This document shows, in pieces, positions 18,020 to 26,564 of a stretch of DNA of 63,615 bases. The DNA is taken from NCBI RefSeq assembly GCF_007859195.1, contig NZ_VOHL01000007.1, positions 1 through 63,615 on the forward strand, given 5' to 3'. This DNA comes from Streptococcus cuniculipharyngis (GTDB lineage: Bacteria; Bacillota; Bacilli; Lactobacillales; Streptococcaceae). Every line of letters begins with the position of its first letter. Positions within the stretch are counted from its first letter, which is position 1. The notes beneath the pieces are model-generated. The model was given only the letters and a program-made list of their open reading frames with translations. It was not told the DNA's origin and searched no databases. The position numbers and the translations under genes were made by a program.

Positions 18020-18980
18020 AAAATTCCTTTACCTCATCATCAGTCTCTTACTAGGAGCTCTTCTGTCTTTCGTTTTAGGTAGTTATCAGGCCAACATTTT
18101 TGAACTTTTGACTCATTTTGATCAGGCACAACTTATCTTACTGACCATCCGACTTCCTCGCTTATTAGCCTGTTTGTTGGGTGGTGGCTCATTGGCTTTG
18201 TCTGGCCTACTCTTACAAACCCTTACCCAAAATCCCCTGGCTGATTCCGGAATTTTAGGCATTAATACGGGAGCCGGATTCGTTCTATCCTTCTTTTTGG
18301 CAACAGGTTACCTTAGCCAAGGTATCCACACTGGTCTACTCCCTTTAGTGGCTATGTTAGGGGGATTTCTGACCGTTTTAATCGTCTATCTCCTAGCCTA
18401 TAAGAAAAATCATAGCATTAATCCCAATCGTTTGATTATCTCAGGAGTCGGACTTTCTACCATGATGGCTAGTCTAACCGTGACTCTGGTTGGCCATATT
18501 GACCGCTATAAGGTTGACTACATCAGTCGCTGGCTCAGTGGACAAATCAATGGGGATAATTGGGCTATTTTGACCATTACCAGCCCACTGCTTATCCTCC
18601 TCTGGCTCCTGGCCTACAGTCAATACACCTCACTCAATATTATGACCCTCAACGAACACACTGCTACTGCCTTGGGACTCAATCTAAAAAAAGAACGACT
18701 CATCATTCTTTTTTTAGCAACAGCTCTTTCTGCCATTAGTGTTATTCTAGTGGGTAATATTACCTTTGTCGGCCTTATTGCTGGACATAGTGTGCGAAAA
18801 CTGTTTGGCAATAATCACCTCATCAGTATCCCCGCTGCCCTCATCATGGGCATGCTCATTCTCCTCTTGTCTGATAGCATCGGACGAATTTTTCTGGTTG
18901 GCTTGGGCATTCCAACAGGGCTTCTCGTGGCCATGATTGGCGCTCCCTATTTCCTCAGCTTGATGCTGAAAATAAAATAA
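18006..18980 (+). CDS. fhuG: Iron-siderophore ABC permease FhuG
   Basis: 324-residue second FecCD permease, overlapping fhuB by 14 bases. IRLPRLLACLLGGGSLALSGLLLQ, NPLADSGILGINTGAG, RWLSGQINGDNW and FVGLIAGHSVRKLFG are family landmarks. Ends the operon at a bidirectional terminator. Confidence 0.88.
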   Translation: MTNTKKFLYLIISLLLGALLSFVLGSYQANIFELLTHFDQAQLILLTIRLPRLLACLLGGGSLALSGLLLQTLTQNPLADSGILGINTGAGFVLSFFLATGYLSQGIHTGLLPLVAMLGGFLTVLIVYLLAYKKNHSINPNRLIISGVGLSTMMASLTVTLVGHIDRYKVDYISRWLSGQINGDNWAILTITSPLLILLWLLAYSQYTSLNIMTLNEHTATALGLNLKKERLIILFLATALSAISVILVGNITFVGLIAGHSVRKLFGNNHLISIPAALIMGMLILLLSDSIGRIFLVGLGIPTGLLVAMIGAPYFLSLMLKIK

Positions 18981-19007
18981 AAAATGAGTAGGGCCACTAC
19001 TCATTTT
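18981..19007. terminator. Bidirectional terminator fhuG / ppaC
   Basis: ATGAGTAG / CTACTCAT stem with a 5-base loop, A-tract before and T-tract after; serves both converging genes. Confidence 0.9.
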
Positions 19008-19014
19008 TTGATGA

Positions 19015-19944
19015 TTAAGCATTAAAACTTTCGGTTAATTGTGGCACAACCTGTTTCTTACGAGAAACAGCCCCTGCTAGGAAGGCGTGATTGTTTTCCA
19101 GTTTGAAGTTGAAGGCCGCTTCAACCTTGTCCATATTGCTACCGAGAGCTAGGATTTCTGAGTTTGAGTTAACAATATCAGTAATCATGAGGACAAAATC
19201 TGAATAGCCATTGGCTTGGTTGGCTGCTAAGATAGCTGTTTCAATTTCTGCTTGGCGTTCCAAGACCTCAGCAATATCAACGGTATTGACCTGAGCAACA
19301 CGGACTGGATGACCATTAAGCTCAAAGGTCTTAGCGTCAATGTCAATCAACTCTGCTGCTGACTTGCTGGCCAAATTGGTTCCTGCCTTCAACATGGCCA
19401 AACCATAGGTTTCCAAATCAACTTCTGCCAATTCTGCCAAGTCCTTAGCAACCTGATGGTCACTGTCGGCTGTTGTTGGAGATTTCAGCAGGAGCGTGTC
19501 AGAGATCAAACCAGACAAGAGTAGGCCGGCGATTTCTTTTGGCAGAGCGACAGCATTTTCCTTAAAGAGGCGATAAACAATCGAACTTGCTGACCCTACC
19601 GGCTCTAAACGCATGTAGAGGGGATTTGCTGTTTCAAAATTAGCCACACGGTGGTGGTCAATCACGTTGATAACTTCAACTTCCTTGATATCAGCAATGG
19701 ATTGTTGGGACTCATTGTGGTCCGTCAAGATAACTTGCTCGGCACCTTCTGCCTTGGCTGATGTGATCAGACGTGGTGCCTTCACACCAAAATAGTCTAA
19801 GACAAAGGCGGTTTCTTCATTCGGTGTCCCTAGAGCAACCACTTCTGTATCCAAACCTAATTGTTGGTACAAGTAAGCTGCTGCATAAGACGATGCGATG
19901 GCATCTGTGTCAGGATTTTGATGACCAAAGACTAAAATTGACAT
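19015..19944 (-). CDS. ppaC: Manganese-dependent inorganic pyrophosphatase
   Basis: Family II (DHH) pyrophosphatase, 309 residues, cytosolic, drives biosynthesis by hydrolysing PPi. Metal-binding motifs [15 protein letters not shown] at residues 7-21, [18 protein letters not shown] (DHH) and, in the C-terminal DHHA2 domain, SRKKQVVP substrate-binding segment. Monocistronic; GAGG SD. Confidence 0.96.
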   Translation of the reverse strand: MSILVFGHQNPDTDAIASSYAAAYLYQQLGLDTEVVALGTPNEETAFVLDYFGVKAPRLITSAKAEGAEQVILTDHNESQQSIADIKEVEVINVIDHHRVANFETANPLYMRLEPVGSASSIVYRLFKENAVALPKEIAGLLLSGLISDTLLLKSPTTADSDHQVAKDLAELAEVDLETYGLAMLKAGTNLASKSAAELIDIDAKTFELNGHPVRVAQVNTVDIAEVLERQAEIETAILAANQANGYSDFVLMITDIVNSNSEILALGSNMDKVEAAFNFKLENNHAFLAGAVSRKKQVVPQLTESFNA

Positions 19945-20014
19945 CGATAATTACCTCATTATTTTCTAAATAGTTGCCCTTATTATACCAAAAATCCTAG
20001 CAAGTCGCAAAAGA

Positions 20015-20803
20015 CTAGCCATGAACTCGTTTCATATAGTCTGTGTAGCTTTCCGTCCGCATCAATTCCTTGGCATTTTGTACCCGCTCAGCTGTCGGTG
20101 GCTTGACACCTGCCAAGGGATAAGGAATGCCCAGCTCCCGCCACTTGAATTCCCCCATGGTATGGTAGGGGAGGATTTCAAAACGGTCAACATTTTTCAA
20201 GGTCTTGACAAAGTCGCCTAGCTCAATCAAATCCTCATCAATATCTGTCAAGCCTGGCACCAAGACATGACGAATCCAGACTGGAACATTTTTCTTAGAT
20301 AGGTAATTGGCACAAGCAATGATATTTTTATTGCTCTGACTGGTGACAAATTTATGCCGTTCATCATTGATTTCCTTAATGTCCAGCAAGACCAAATCGG
20401 TCACGGCCAGCAACTTGTCAAAAATCTCGTGGTAGGCTGGGGTGTCACGAAATGGCAAGGCACAAGTATCCAGAGTGCAGTGGATACCTAATTTTTTAGC
20501 CTCGGTAAAGAGGGCGGTGACAAAATCAATCTGCAAGAGAGCCTCGCCGCCAGATACCGTAATGCCACCTTCCTTGCCCCAAAAATGACGGTAACCCAAG
20601 GCCTCCTTGAGCACATCTTCAACGGTGCGTTCGCGTGACTGATTGGTCTCCATTTCCCATGTGTCCGGGTTATGGCAATATTGGCAACGCATCTTACAGC
20701 CCTGCATGAACACAATAAACCGGATGCCCGGCCCATCTACCGTTCCAAAACTTTCTGTGGAATGGACCATCCCAGTCACTTGTTTATAATCAATCTCAGC
20801 CAT
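20015..20803 (-). CDS. pflA: Pyruvate formate-lyase activating enzyme
   Basis: Radical SAM enzyme that installs the glycyl radical on PFL during anaerobic mixed-acid fermentation. 262 residues. [4Fe-4S] motif CKMRCQYC (CxxxCxxC) about residue 36-43, followed by HNPDTW; GGEALLQ SAM motif. Monocistronic; a cre-type site sits at the transcription start. Confidence 0.95.
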   Translation of the reverse strand: MAEIDYKQVTGMVHSTESFGTVDGPGIRFIVFMQGCKMRCQYCHNPDTWEMETNQSRERTVEDVLKEALGYRHFWGKEGGITVSGGEALLQIDFVTALFTEAKKLGIHCTLDTCALPFRDTPAYHEIFDKLLAVTDLVLLDIKEINDERHKFVTSQSNKNIIACANYLSKKNVPVWIRHVLVPGLTDIDEDLIELGDFVKTLKNVDRFEILPYHTMGEFKWRELGIPYPLAGVKPPTAERVQNAKELMRTESYTDYMKRVHG

Positions 20804-20816
20804 CTGACCACCTCTG

Positions 20817-20843
20817 TTGAAAACGCTTTATAGTTTTATTATA
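20817..20843 (-). promoter_or_regulatory. pflA -10 and cre site
   Basis: Minus-strand TATAAT at 20838-20843. Plus-strand TTGAAAACGCTTTAT at 20817-20831 matches the cre consensus (WTGNAANCGNWNNCW) at all but one position and covers the expected start site, so CcpA repression by roadblock is likely. Confidence 0.7.
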
Positions 20844-20913
20844 CTCCTTTTCGCCCTAAAAAACCAGTAAAATAAAAGAAAAACCCATGAGCTAGTCATG
20901 AATTTTTCTCTTT

Positions 20914-22248
20914 TTAATTGACTTGGTCTACAACTTCCAGTGGCGTCACCGTCACTTTCAACTTGACCACACGGCCATTTTTGACCTTGTCATTGATAAA
21001 ATCAAAACGTTTGTTCTGGCTCTCCACCTGATAACTTTCCTTATCGGTTTGAGTAGGAATGGTGCCAATCCCTGCCAGATAGTAGCCAGCAATTGTGTCA
21101 ACATCATCATTTTCCAAATCAGTTGTAAAATAATCATTAAATTCATTTAGGGTCATGGTGCCTAAGACAATATAGGTTCCATCTGCAATTTCTCTGACAG
21201 ATTCTGCCACCTTGTCAGTTTCATCATCAATCTCGCCGACAATTTCTTCCAACAAATCTTCCAAGGTGACTAAACCAGCCACCCCACCATATTCATCCAG
21301 CAAAATGGCCATTTGATTTTGCGTATTCCGCAAGGAGGTTAGCAAATCATCAACAAAGATCGTTTCGGGCACAAAAAGGGGCTCTTGCAAAATACGACGA
21401 AGATTAAGCTGGTCAAAACCATCCGTAAAAGCTGCACTGAGAATCTTCTTGGTATGGATTAAACCAATGACCTTGTCCTTATCCCCATCATAGACAGGAA
21501 TCCGCGAAAAATTTTCCTTCATGATGGCCTTCATCACTTCAGCCTTATCATCATTGATATCAATCATGAAAGCATCGGTCCGTGGCACCATCACTTCACG
21601 CGCCATCATCTCATCTAGCGAAAAAATCCCCTGCAACATGCCAATCTCTTCCGCATCCAAGGTAGCCTCGCTATTGGTCAAGAGGTATTCAATTTCATCT
21701 CGGGTCATTTGCTCATTAGCATCATCAAAAGTCATGGGGGTTAAACGACTCAAGAGATTGGTCGATGCGGATAACAACCAGACGAAGGGACTGACCAACT
21801 TGCCCAAGAGAATAATGACAGGGGCCGAGTAAATGGCAAGATTTTCCTTGAGGTTCATCGCAATCCGTTTGGGATAAAGCTCCCCAATCACGATGGAAAT
21901 ATAGGTCAAAAAGACCAGAGAAATCAAGTCGCCTACAGTCTTGGCCGTTGCAGACTGACCAAACCAGCTGGCAATCTCCGTTCCCAAAGAATCCGCAAAA
22001 CTCGCCCCCGACAGGAGGGTAATGACAGTAATGCCAACCTGAATCGTTGACAGGAAATTATTGGGATTTTCCAATACCTTTAACAGGCGAACATATCTTT
22101 TATCGCCCTCTGCTGCTTTTTGCTCTACCCGCGAACGGTTGAGTGATACCATGGCCATCTCGCTAGCCGAGAAAAAGGCATTGAACAAGGTCAATAGCAA
22201 CAAGAGTAAAAACTGTAACAACAAGGACTGACTACTAGGGTCTTCCAT
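20914..22248 (-). CDS. DUF21/CBS/CorC membrane protein (HlyC/TlyC family)
   Basis: 444 residues: N-terminal DUF21 (CNNM) region with three to four membrane helices (about 1-190; LFNAFFSASEMAMVSLNRSRVEQ), CBS pair (about 205-340; MVPRTDAFMID, IPVYDGDKDKVIGLIHTK, LLDEYGGVAGLVTLEDLLEEIVGEI) and a CorC_HlyC domain (about 350-435). Probably divalent-cation (Mg) transport; the hemolysin name is historical. SD GGAG. Monocistronic. Confidence 0.9.
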   Translation of the reverse strand: MEDPSSQSLLLQFLLLLLLTLFNAFFSASEMAMVSLNRSRVEQKAAEGDKRYVRLLKVLENPNNFLSTIQVGITVITLLSGASFADSLGTEIASWFGQSATAKTVGDLISLVFLTYISIVIGELYPKRIAMNLKENLAIYSAPVIILLGKLVSPFVWLLSASTNLLSRLTPMTFDDANEQMTRDEIEYLLTNSEATLDAEEIGMLQGIFSLDEMMAREVMVPRTDAFMIDINDDKAEVMKAIMKENFSRIPVYDGDKDKVIGLIHTKKILSAAFTDGFDQLNLRRILQEPLFVPETIFVDDLLTSLRNTQNQMAILLDEYGGVAGLVTLEDLLEEIVGEIDDETDKVAESVREIADGTYIVLGTMTLNEFNDYFTTDLENDDVDTIAGYYLAGIGTIPTQTDKESYQVESQNKRFDFINDKVKNGRVVKLKVTVTPLEVVDQVN

Positions 22249-22334
22249 AACATTTCTCCATTTTCATTCAATAATAGTCTATTATAGCATAATATCAGCC
22301 AAGTACTCAAGGGTTTCTTCTGCTCCTTGTTAGA

Positions 22335-22889
22335 CTAGTCGCTGCCTTTAGCTAGTTTTTCCACCATAACCAAAAAAGGAGGGCAATTAATTTGATTAAG
22401 GGCCTGGTAACTCATAACTGAAAAATCCTCCTGAGGCAACTGACTCAGGAAATCCAGTACCCTATTCTTTTCCTCCAAACCACCTTCGTGACCATAATAA
22501 ACCATCACGGACAGACGACCTCCGGCTACCAACCGGAGTAAAATCTGTTCTAGGGCTGCAAGCGTTGTTTCAGGTCTGGTGATGACAGATTTATCTGCCC
22601 TTGGTAAATAGCCAAGATTAAAAATAGCTGCATTAATCGGCTCTTTAACATAATCAGCAACCCTTTCATGGCTATCATGAATCAACTTAACTTGAGTAAA
22701 TTGTTGCCCCAAACGCTTTTGCGTCATGGCCAGGGCCTGTTCCTGTATATCAAAAGCATACACTCGCCCTGCTCTCTGGGCTAAAAATAAGGTATCAAAT
22801 CCCTGCCCCATGGTCGCATCAACAGCGACACTCTTGGGGGTCAAAATTTCAGCCAAAAAATCATGGGCCTGTTCCAAGGGTTTTCTCAT
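22335..22889 (-). CDS. mnmM: tRNA wobble-uridine methyltransferase MnmM (YtqB)
   Basis: 184-residue class I SAM methyltransferase of the YtqB/MnmM family, which in Gram-positives methylates nm5(s2)U34 of tRNA. Motifs AVDATMGQGFDTLFLA (SAM loop), VYAFDIQEQAL, FNLGYLPRADK, and C-terminal INCPPFLVMVEK. Stands alone, 50 bases upstream of the PAP2 gene's end. Family identity is clear; substrate by homology. Confidence 0.85.
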   Translation of the reverse strand: MRKPLEQAHDFLAEILTPKSVAVDATMGQGFDTLFLAQRAGRVYAFDIQEQALAMTQKRLGQQFTQVKLIHDSHERVADYVKEPINAAIFNLGYLPRADKSVITRPETTLAALEQILLRLVAGGRLSVMVYYGHEGGLEEKNRVLDFLSQLPQEDFSVMSYQALNQINCPPFLVMVEKLAKGSD

Positions 22890-22939
22890 CGCATGTCCTT
22901 CCTAACCGAAGTACCATAAAAAGCTAGAACTGGTCTAGC

Positions 22940-23590
22940 TTAGCTTTGTTTACCAGTAAATCTTAACTGAAAACGAATGTAGTCATAATAGGGAAAGGTG
23001 ATATTTAAGAGGGCATAGCCGACCAAAAAACCAGCCAAGACATCACTAGGATAGTGAACGCCCAAATAGATTCGTGATAAACCAAGAAGGAGAATCACTA
23101 AAGCCAACAGCAACAACAAAGCTTTTTTCTTACCTGATTCTGGCATACGTTGGCAAACAATAATGATGGCTGTCCCAATAATCAACATGGGCCCCAAAGA
23201 ATGCCCACTAGGAAAAGAATAGCCCGCTGCTTCCACCAAGTGATTTAAGCTAGGACGAGGACGTTGATAGACCGCCTTTAAGCCTAAAATGGCAAGGCTA
23301 GCCAAAGCACCATTGGTAAGTAATAAACCCGCCTCAGACTTCCACCCTTTCAACCACAGACAAAGGGCACCAAGCAAAACTAGGGCAAGCTGACTACTAG
23401 TATTGCCGAGGAGGGTTATGGTTTTGAAAAAATGCGTCATCCCTTGTGGTAAACTGCCACGGATAGTAGCCTGTAGCCCGCGATCAAAGGGGGCAAGGGT
23501 CTCCGGATAAAATTTCACCAGATAGCCTAAGCAGACAAAGATGACCAGGGCAAAACTCCCCCTAAGCCAATAAATTGTTCTATTTTTCAT
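22940..23590 (-). CDS. PAP2-family membrane phosphatase
   Basis: 216 residues, about six membrane segments. Complete phosphatase signature: KAVYQRPRP (KxxxxxxRP), SFPSGHS (PSGH), SRIYLGVHYPSDVLAG (SRxxxxxHxxxD). Likely acts on undecaprenyl pyrophosphate or phosphatidylglycerophosphate outside the membrane; which is not decidable. Overlaps ribU by 11 bases, so it is cotranscribed with the riboflavin transporter under the FMN riboswitch. Confidence 0.9.
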   Translation of the reverse strand: MKNRTIYWLRGSFALVIFVCLGYLVKFYPETLAPFDRGLQATIRGSLPQGMTHFFKTITLLGNTSSQLALVLLGALCLWLKGWKSEAGLLLTNGALASLAILGLKAVYQRPRPSLNHLVEAAGYSFPSGHSLGPMLIIGTAIIIVCQRMPESGKKKALLLLLALVILLLGLSRIYLGVHYPSDVLAGFLVGYALLNITFPYYDYIRFQLRFTGKQS

Positions 23591-24149
23591 ACTTATACCT
23601 TACTAAGACTGGTTTTAATAAGCCATACATCAGCCCAAACACAAGGGAAAAAATGATTCCTTGTAGCAGGTTGAAAGGCAAGACCATCTGGAAAAGATAA
23701 ATGTCTCTGCCAATGTATTGATTGATATCAAAATTTGCAAATTTTGCATACAAAGGAATGGCGTAGACTAGATTTAAGCCTAACATGGCCATCGTCAGCA
23801 AGCCCGTTCCCAGTAAGCTGGCCCACACATAGGCCAACCGACTGCCACGCCCTTTCCAGACCAGGGCAAAAACCGTGACAAACAAGGCCAAAGCCAAAAC
23901 GTTCATGGGTAAACCAATTAAATCGTTGACCCCACGATTGTTAAGCACGAATTTCAATAAGGTTCTCAGCAATAAAATCACGTAGGCGACCTTCAAATCC
24001 AAAAGATACATGCCAAGCAAAATTGGCAAGATACTCAATTCTATTTTCAGAAAATCTGCCCCGGGAATCAAAGGGAACGAAAAGAGCATTAAACAAAACG
24101 ATAAGGCTGACAAAATAGCCACTAAAACGATTTTCCTCGTCTTAACCAT
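23580..24149 (-). CDS. ribU: Riboflavin ECF transporter S component RibU
   Basis: 189-residue hydrophobic protein with about five to six helices; N-terminal TRKIVLVAILSALSFCLMLF and EL-ILPILLGMYLLDLKVA are S-component features, and the upstream FMN riboswitch fixes the substrate as riboflavin. ATG 24149 is chosen because GGAGG lies 8 bases upstream. It must work with the shared EcfAA'T module, not present here. Confidence 0.93.
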   Translation of the reverse strand: MVKTRKIVLVAILSALSFCLMLFSFPLIPGADFLKIELSILPILLGMYLLDLKVAYVILLLRTLLKFVLNNRGVNDLIGLPMNVLALALFVTVFALVWKGRGSRLAYVWASLLGTGLLTMAMLGLNLVYAIPLYAKFANFDINQYIGRDIYLFQMVLPFNLLQGIIFSLVFGLMYGLLKPVLVRYKYEK

Positions 24150-24158
24150 ATAAAAATC

Positions 24159-24180
24159 CTCCAATTTTTTCAAATTGGAG
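24159..24180 (-). promoter_or_regulatory. Shine-Dalgarno-sequestering hairpin of ribU
   Basis: Perfect 9-bp stem CTCCAATTT / AAATTGGAG with loop GAAA. Four bases of the ribU SD (GGAGG at 24158-24162) lie inside the 3' arm. It sits just downstream of the FMN aptamer and is probably the expression platform. Confidence 0.8.
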
Positions 24181-24210
24181 AAGCATCAAAGAGCATACAA
24201 AAAACCCTTT

Positions 24211-24330
24211 GTCTTCTCCCATCCAGACTTTACTGTCGGTTGTGGAATCTCACCACATCAGCTTACGCTCACGGACTTCTAAGTCATGCTTAGTCACCGC
24301 CGGTCGGGAATCTCACCCTGCCCTGAAGAC
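24211..24330 (-). ncRNA. FMN riboswitch (RFN element)
   Basis: The minus strand carries the conserved blocks in order: closing stem GTCTTC, GGGCAGGGTGAGATTCCCGA, CCGGCGGT, AGTCCGTGAGC, GATGTGGTGAGATTCCAC, ACCGACAGTAAAGTCTGGAT, GGGAGAAGAC. It controls ribU and the overlapping PAP2 gene. Confidence 0.97.
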
Positions 24331-24336
24331 TCTTTT

Positions 24337-24365
24337 AGTATATCATAAACTCTTTATTTTCACAA
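24337..24365 (-). promoter_or_regulatory. ribU promoter
   Basis: Minus-strand TTGTGA (24360-24365), 17-bp spacer, TATACT (24337-24342), placing the start at the first base of the FMN aptamer. Confidence 0.7.
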
Positions 24366-24382
24366 AAAGACTGACTCCAACC

Positions 24383-24931
24383 CTACTTGAGTTTGTCACT
24401 CTCATAGGTATGGCTTAATTCTAATTGAGGGAAATCTTGTTGACGCAAGGCCTCATAGACAATCATACAAACTGCATTTGACACATTTAAACTACGAACA
24501 TGCTGATCATTCATGGGAATCCGCAGAGCTTTGTCCTCGTGCAGGCGCATGAAATCTTCTGGCAGGCCGGTGTCTTCACGACCAAAGATAAAAAAGTGTT
24601 CCTGCCCATCATGATAAGCTGCCTCAGAATAAATACGCTCAGCAAACTTGGTAATCACGTGTAGCTGACCTGAGCATTGCTCAAGAAAGTCTTCTAAGCT
24701 ATCATAGAAATAAATGGTTAATTTATCCCAGTAATCCAGACCTGCCCGCTTCATCTTTTTATCATCAATTGGAAAGCCCATGGGACGAATAATGTGAAGC
24801 GGGCTATTTGTCGCCGCACAAGTCCGGGCGATATTTCCCGTATTAGCAGGAATCTGTGGTTGGAACAAGACAATGTGATTTAAACCACGGACCTGATCTG
24901 CTTGAGCATGGCTAAGTTCTTCCAGATTCAT
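24383..24931 (-). CDS. trmL: tRNA (cytidine/uridine-34-2'-O)-methyltransferase
   Basis: SPOUT-class enzyme methylating the wobble ribose of tRNA-Leu. 182 residues. Knot motifs [52 protein letters not shown] and [19 protein letters not shown] region. Two adjacent ATGs exist; the second (24931) is better spaced from AGGAG. A 115-base structured leader with its own terminator precedes it. Confidence 0.93.
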   Translation of the reverse strand: MNLEELSHAQADQVRGLNHIVLFQPQIPANTGNIARTCAATNSPLHIIRPMGFPIDDKKMKRAGLDYWDKLTIYFYDSLEDFLEQCSGQLHVITKFAERIYSEAAYHDGQEHFFIFGREDTGLPEDFMRLHEDKALRIPMNDQHVRSLNVSNAVCMIVYEALRQQDFPQLELSHTYESDKLK

Positions 24932-24948
24932 CATTTCTCCTAACTGCT

Positions 24949-25049
24949 AAAAAAATAACCATGCCACCCGGAATAAATCAGCAGGCAACATGGTTGATGG
25001 GCTCATTAACTTAAATCATAACAGGCTTGAGTTAAATCAATGAGGAAGT
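24949..25049 (-). ncRNA. Structured trmL leader with intrinsic terminator
   Basis: From a strong promoter the first ~115 bases hold an A/T-rich interrupted hairpin (CTCATT ... AATGAG with inner AACT/AGTT, about 25000-25045) and then a 12-bp stem AACCATGTTGCC / GGTGGCATGGTT (24957-24995, three G-U pairs) followed by T7. This can end transcription before trmL, so it is either an attenuator/riboswitch or a small RNA. I recognise no known class. Confidence 0.65.
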
Positions 25050-25055
25050 AAACCT

Positions 25056-25083
25056 ATTATAACATTCTAAAACAAGATGTCAA
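25056..25083 (-). promoter_or_regulatory. trmL leader promoter
   Basis: Minus-strand TTGACA (25078-25083), 16-bp spacer, TATAAT (25056-25061), with TG two bases before the -10. Near-consensus and hence strong. Confidence 0.85.
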
Positions 25084-25122
25084 TAGCTTTGGGAAAAATA
25101 ATTGCTCCTGGCCAGGCCACCC

Positions 25123-25185
25123 TTGAAAACGTTTTTCAATGATAAAAAAGTGCATTTTCACGGAAAAAAGAGTATGATATATAAT
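25123..25185 (+). promoter_or_regulatory. trkA promoter region
   Basis: TTCACG (25157-25162), 17-bp spacer, TATAAT (25180-25185), AAAGGAG before ATG 25206. Upstream at 25123-25139 is the near-palindrome TTGAAAACGTTTTTCAA, cre-like but one base too long. Confidence 0.6.
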
Positions 25186-25205
25186 GATAAAAAGGAGAAT
25201 ATCTC

Positions 25206-26555
25206 ATGAAAATTATTGTCGTCGGAGGTGGCAAGGTCGGCTCTGCCCTCTGCCAATCCTTAGTGGAAGAAAGCCACGATGTCATTCTAATTGAAGAAAA
25301 AGAAACAGTCCTACAACAACTGACTAAATTTCTTGATATCATGGGCATTGTTGGGAACGGGGCTAATTATAAAATTTTAGAAGAAGCGGGTGTCTCCAGC
25401 TGCGACATCTTTATCGCCCTAACTGAAAAAGATGAAGTCAACATGATTGCTGCAGTTCTGGCCAAAAAAATGGGGGCTAAAGAGACCATTGTTCGTATGC
25501 GCAATCCTGAATACTCAAACTCCTACTTCAAGGATAAAAATTTCCTCGGTTTTTCTGCTGTCATCAATCCTGAATTGCTGGCCGCCCAGTACATTGCCAA
25601 TAGCGTGGAGTTTCCTAATGCCCAGTCAGTAGAACACTTCGCCAATGGGCGAGTGATGCTGATGGAGTTTCACATTACCCTCCAAAGCCAGCTCTGCCAT
25701 ATGACCCTCAGCCAGTTTCGAAAGAAATTTAACCGTCTAGTCATTTGCGCCATCAAGCGTGGGGACGAAGTCATTATTCCTCATGGTGAAGCCACCATTC
25801 AAGTAGATGATCACATCTTTGTCACTGGTAACCGAGTGGAGATGATTCTCTTCCATAACTATGTTAAAAATAAATACATCAAAAATCTCATGCTAATTGG
25901 GGCAGGGAAGATTACCTACTATCTCCTCCACATCTTGAAAAATACCAATATCAAGGTCAAGGTACTTGAGATTAGCGAAGCGCGTGCCAGCTGGTTGAGC
26001 CAGGAATTCCCTGACCTCCACATCGTCCACGGAGACGGAACAACCAAGGAAATCCTTCTAGAAGAAAATGTCCAAAACTATGACGCTGTGGCTACCCTAA
26101 CTGGTGTTGATGAAGAAAACATCATCACCTCCATGTTCTTGGAAACCCTAGGCGTGGAAAAAAATATTACCAAGGTCAATCGCACCACTCTCCTAGAAAT
26201 CATTGAAAACCAACTGTCTTCCAGTATCGTGGTGCCTAAGCGAATTGCCGTTGATAGCATCATGCACTTTATTCGGGGTCGGGTCAACGCCGAAGGGTCA
26301 AAACTAGACGCCATGCATCACCTAGCCAACGAACGCATTGAAACCCTCCAGTTTGAAATCAAGGAAGGAAGTATGCTAGCCGGTGAACAACTGGCGCAGA
26401 TTGGCCTCAAAGACAAGGTACTGATTGCTGCTATCATTCGTCGAGGGCAGACAATCTTCCCAACTGGGGATGATGCCTTAGAAATTGGTGACAAGGTCGT
26501 GGTGATTACCTTGCTCAAAAATATCTACAGCATCAAAGATTTATTAGAGAGGTAG
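25206..26555 (+). CDS. trkA: Trk potassium uptake regulator TrkA
   Basis: 449-residue cytosolic gating subunit with duplicated RCK plan: NAD-binding domain 1 (KIIVVGGGKVGSALCQSL, residues 1-130), TrkA_C (about 140-220), NAD-binding domain 2 (LMLIGAGKITYYLLHIL, about 230-350), TrkA_C (about 365-449). Controls the TrkH channel encoded 10 bases downstream. TrkA_C domains of streptococcal homologs can bind c-di-AMP; that is not shown here. Confidence 0.95.
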   Translation: MKIIVVGGGKVGSALCQSLVEESHDVILIEEKETVLQQLTKFLDIMGIVGNGANYKILEEAGVSSCDIFIALTEKDEVNMIAAVLAKKMGAKETIVRMRNPEYSNSYFKDKNFLGFSAVINPELLAAQYIANSVEFPNAQSVEHFANGRVMLMEFHITLQSQLCHMTLSQFRKKFNRLVICAIKRGDEVIIPHGEATIQVDDHIFVTGNRVEMILFHNYVKNKYIKNLMLIGAGKITYYLLHILKNTNIKVKVLEISEARASWLSQEFPDLHIVHGDGTTKEILLEENVQNYDAVATLTGVDEENIITSMFLETLGVEKNITKVNRTTLLEIIENQLSSSIVVPKRIAVDSIMHFIRGRVNAEGSKLDAMHHLANERIETLQFEIKEGSMLAGEQLAQIGLKDKVLIAAIIRRGQTIFPTGDDALEIGDKVVVITLLKNIYSIKDLLER

Positions 26556-26564
26556 GGCAAACTT

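Noticed and set aside
24957..24995. T-box upstream of trmL suggested by GGGTGGCA
   Set aside because: The full T-box core and stem I are missing and the leader is too short; trmL is not an amino-acid gene.
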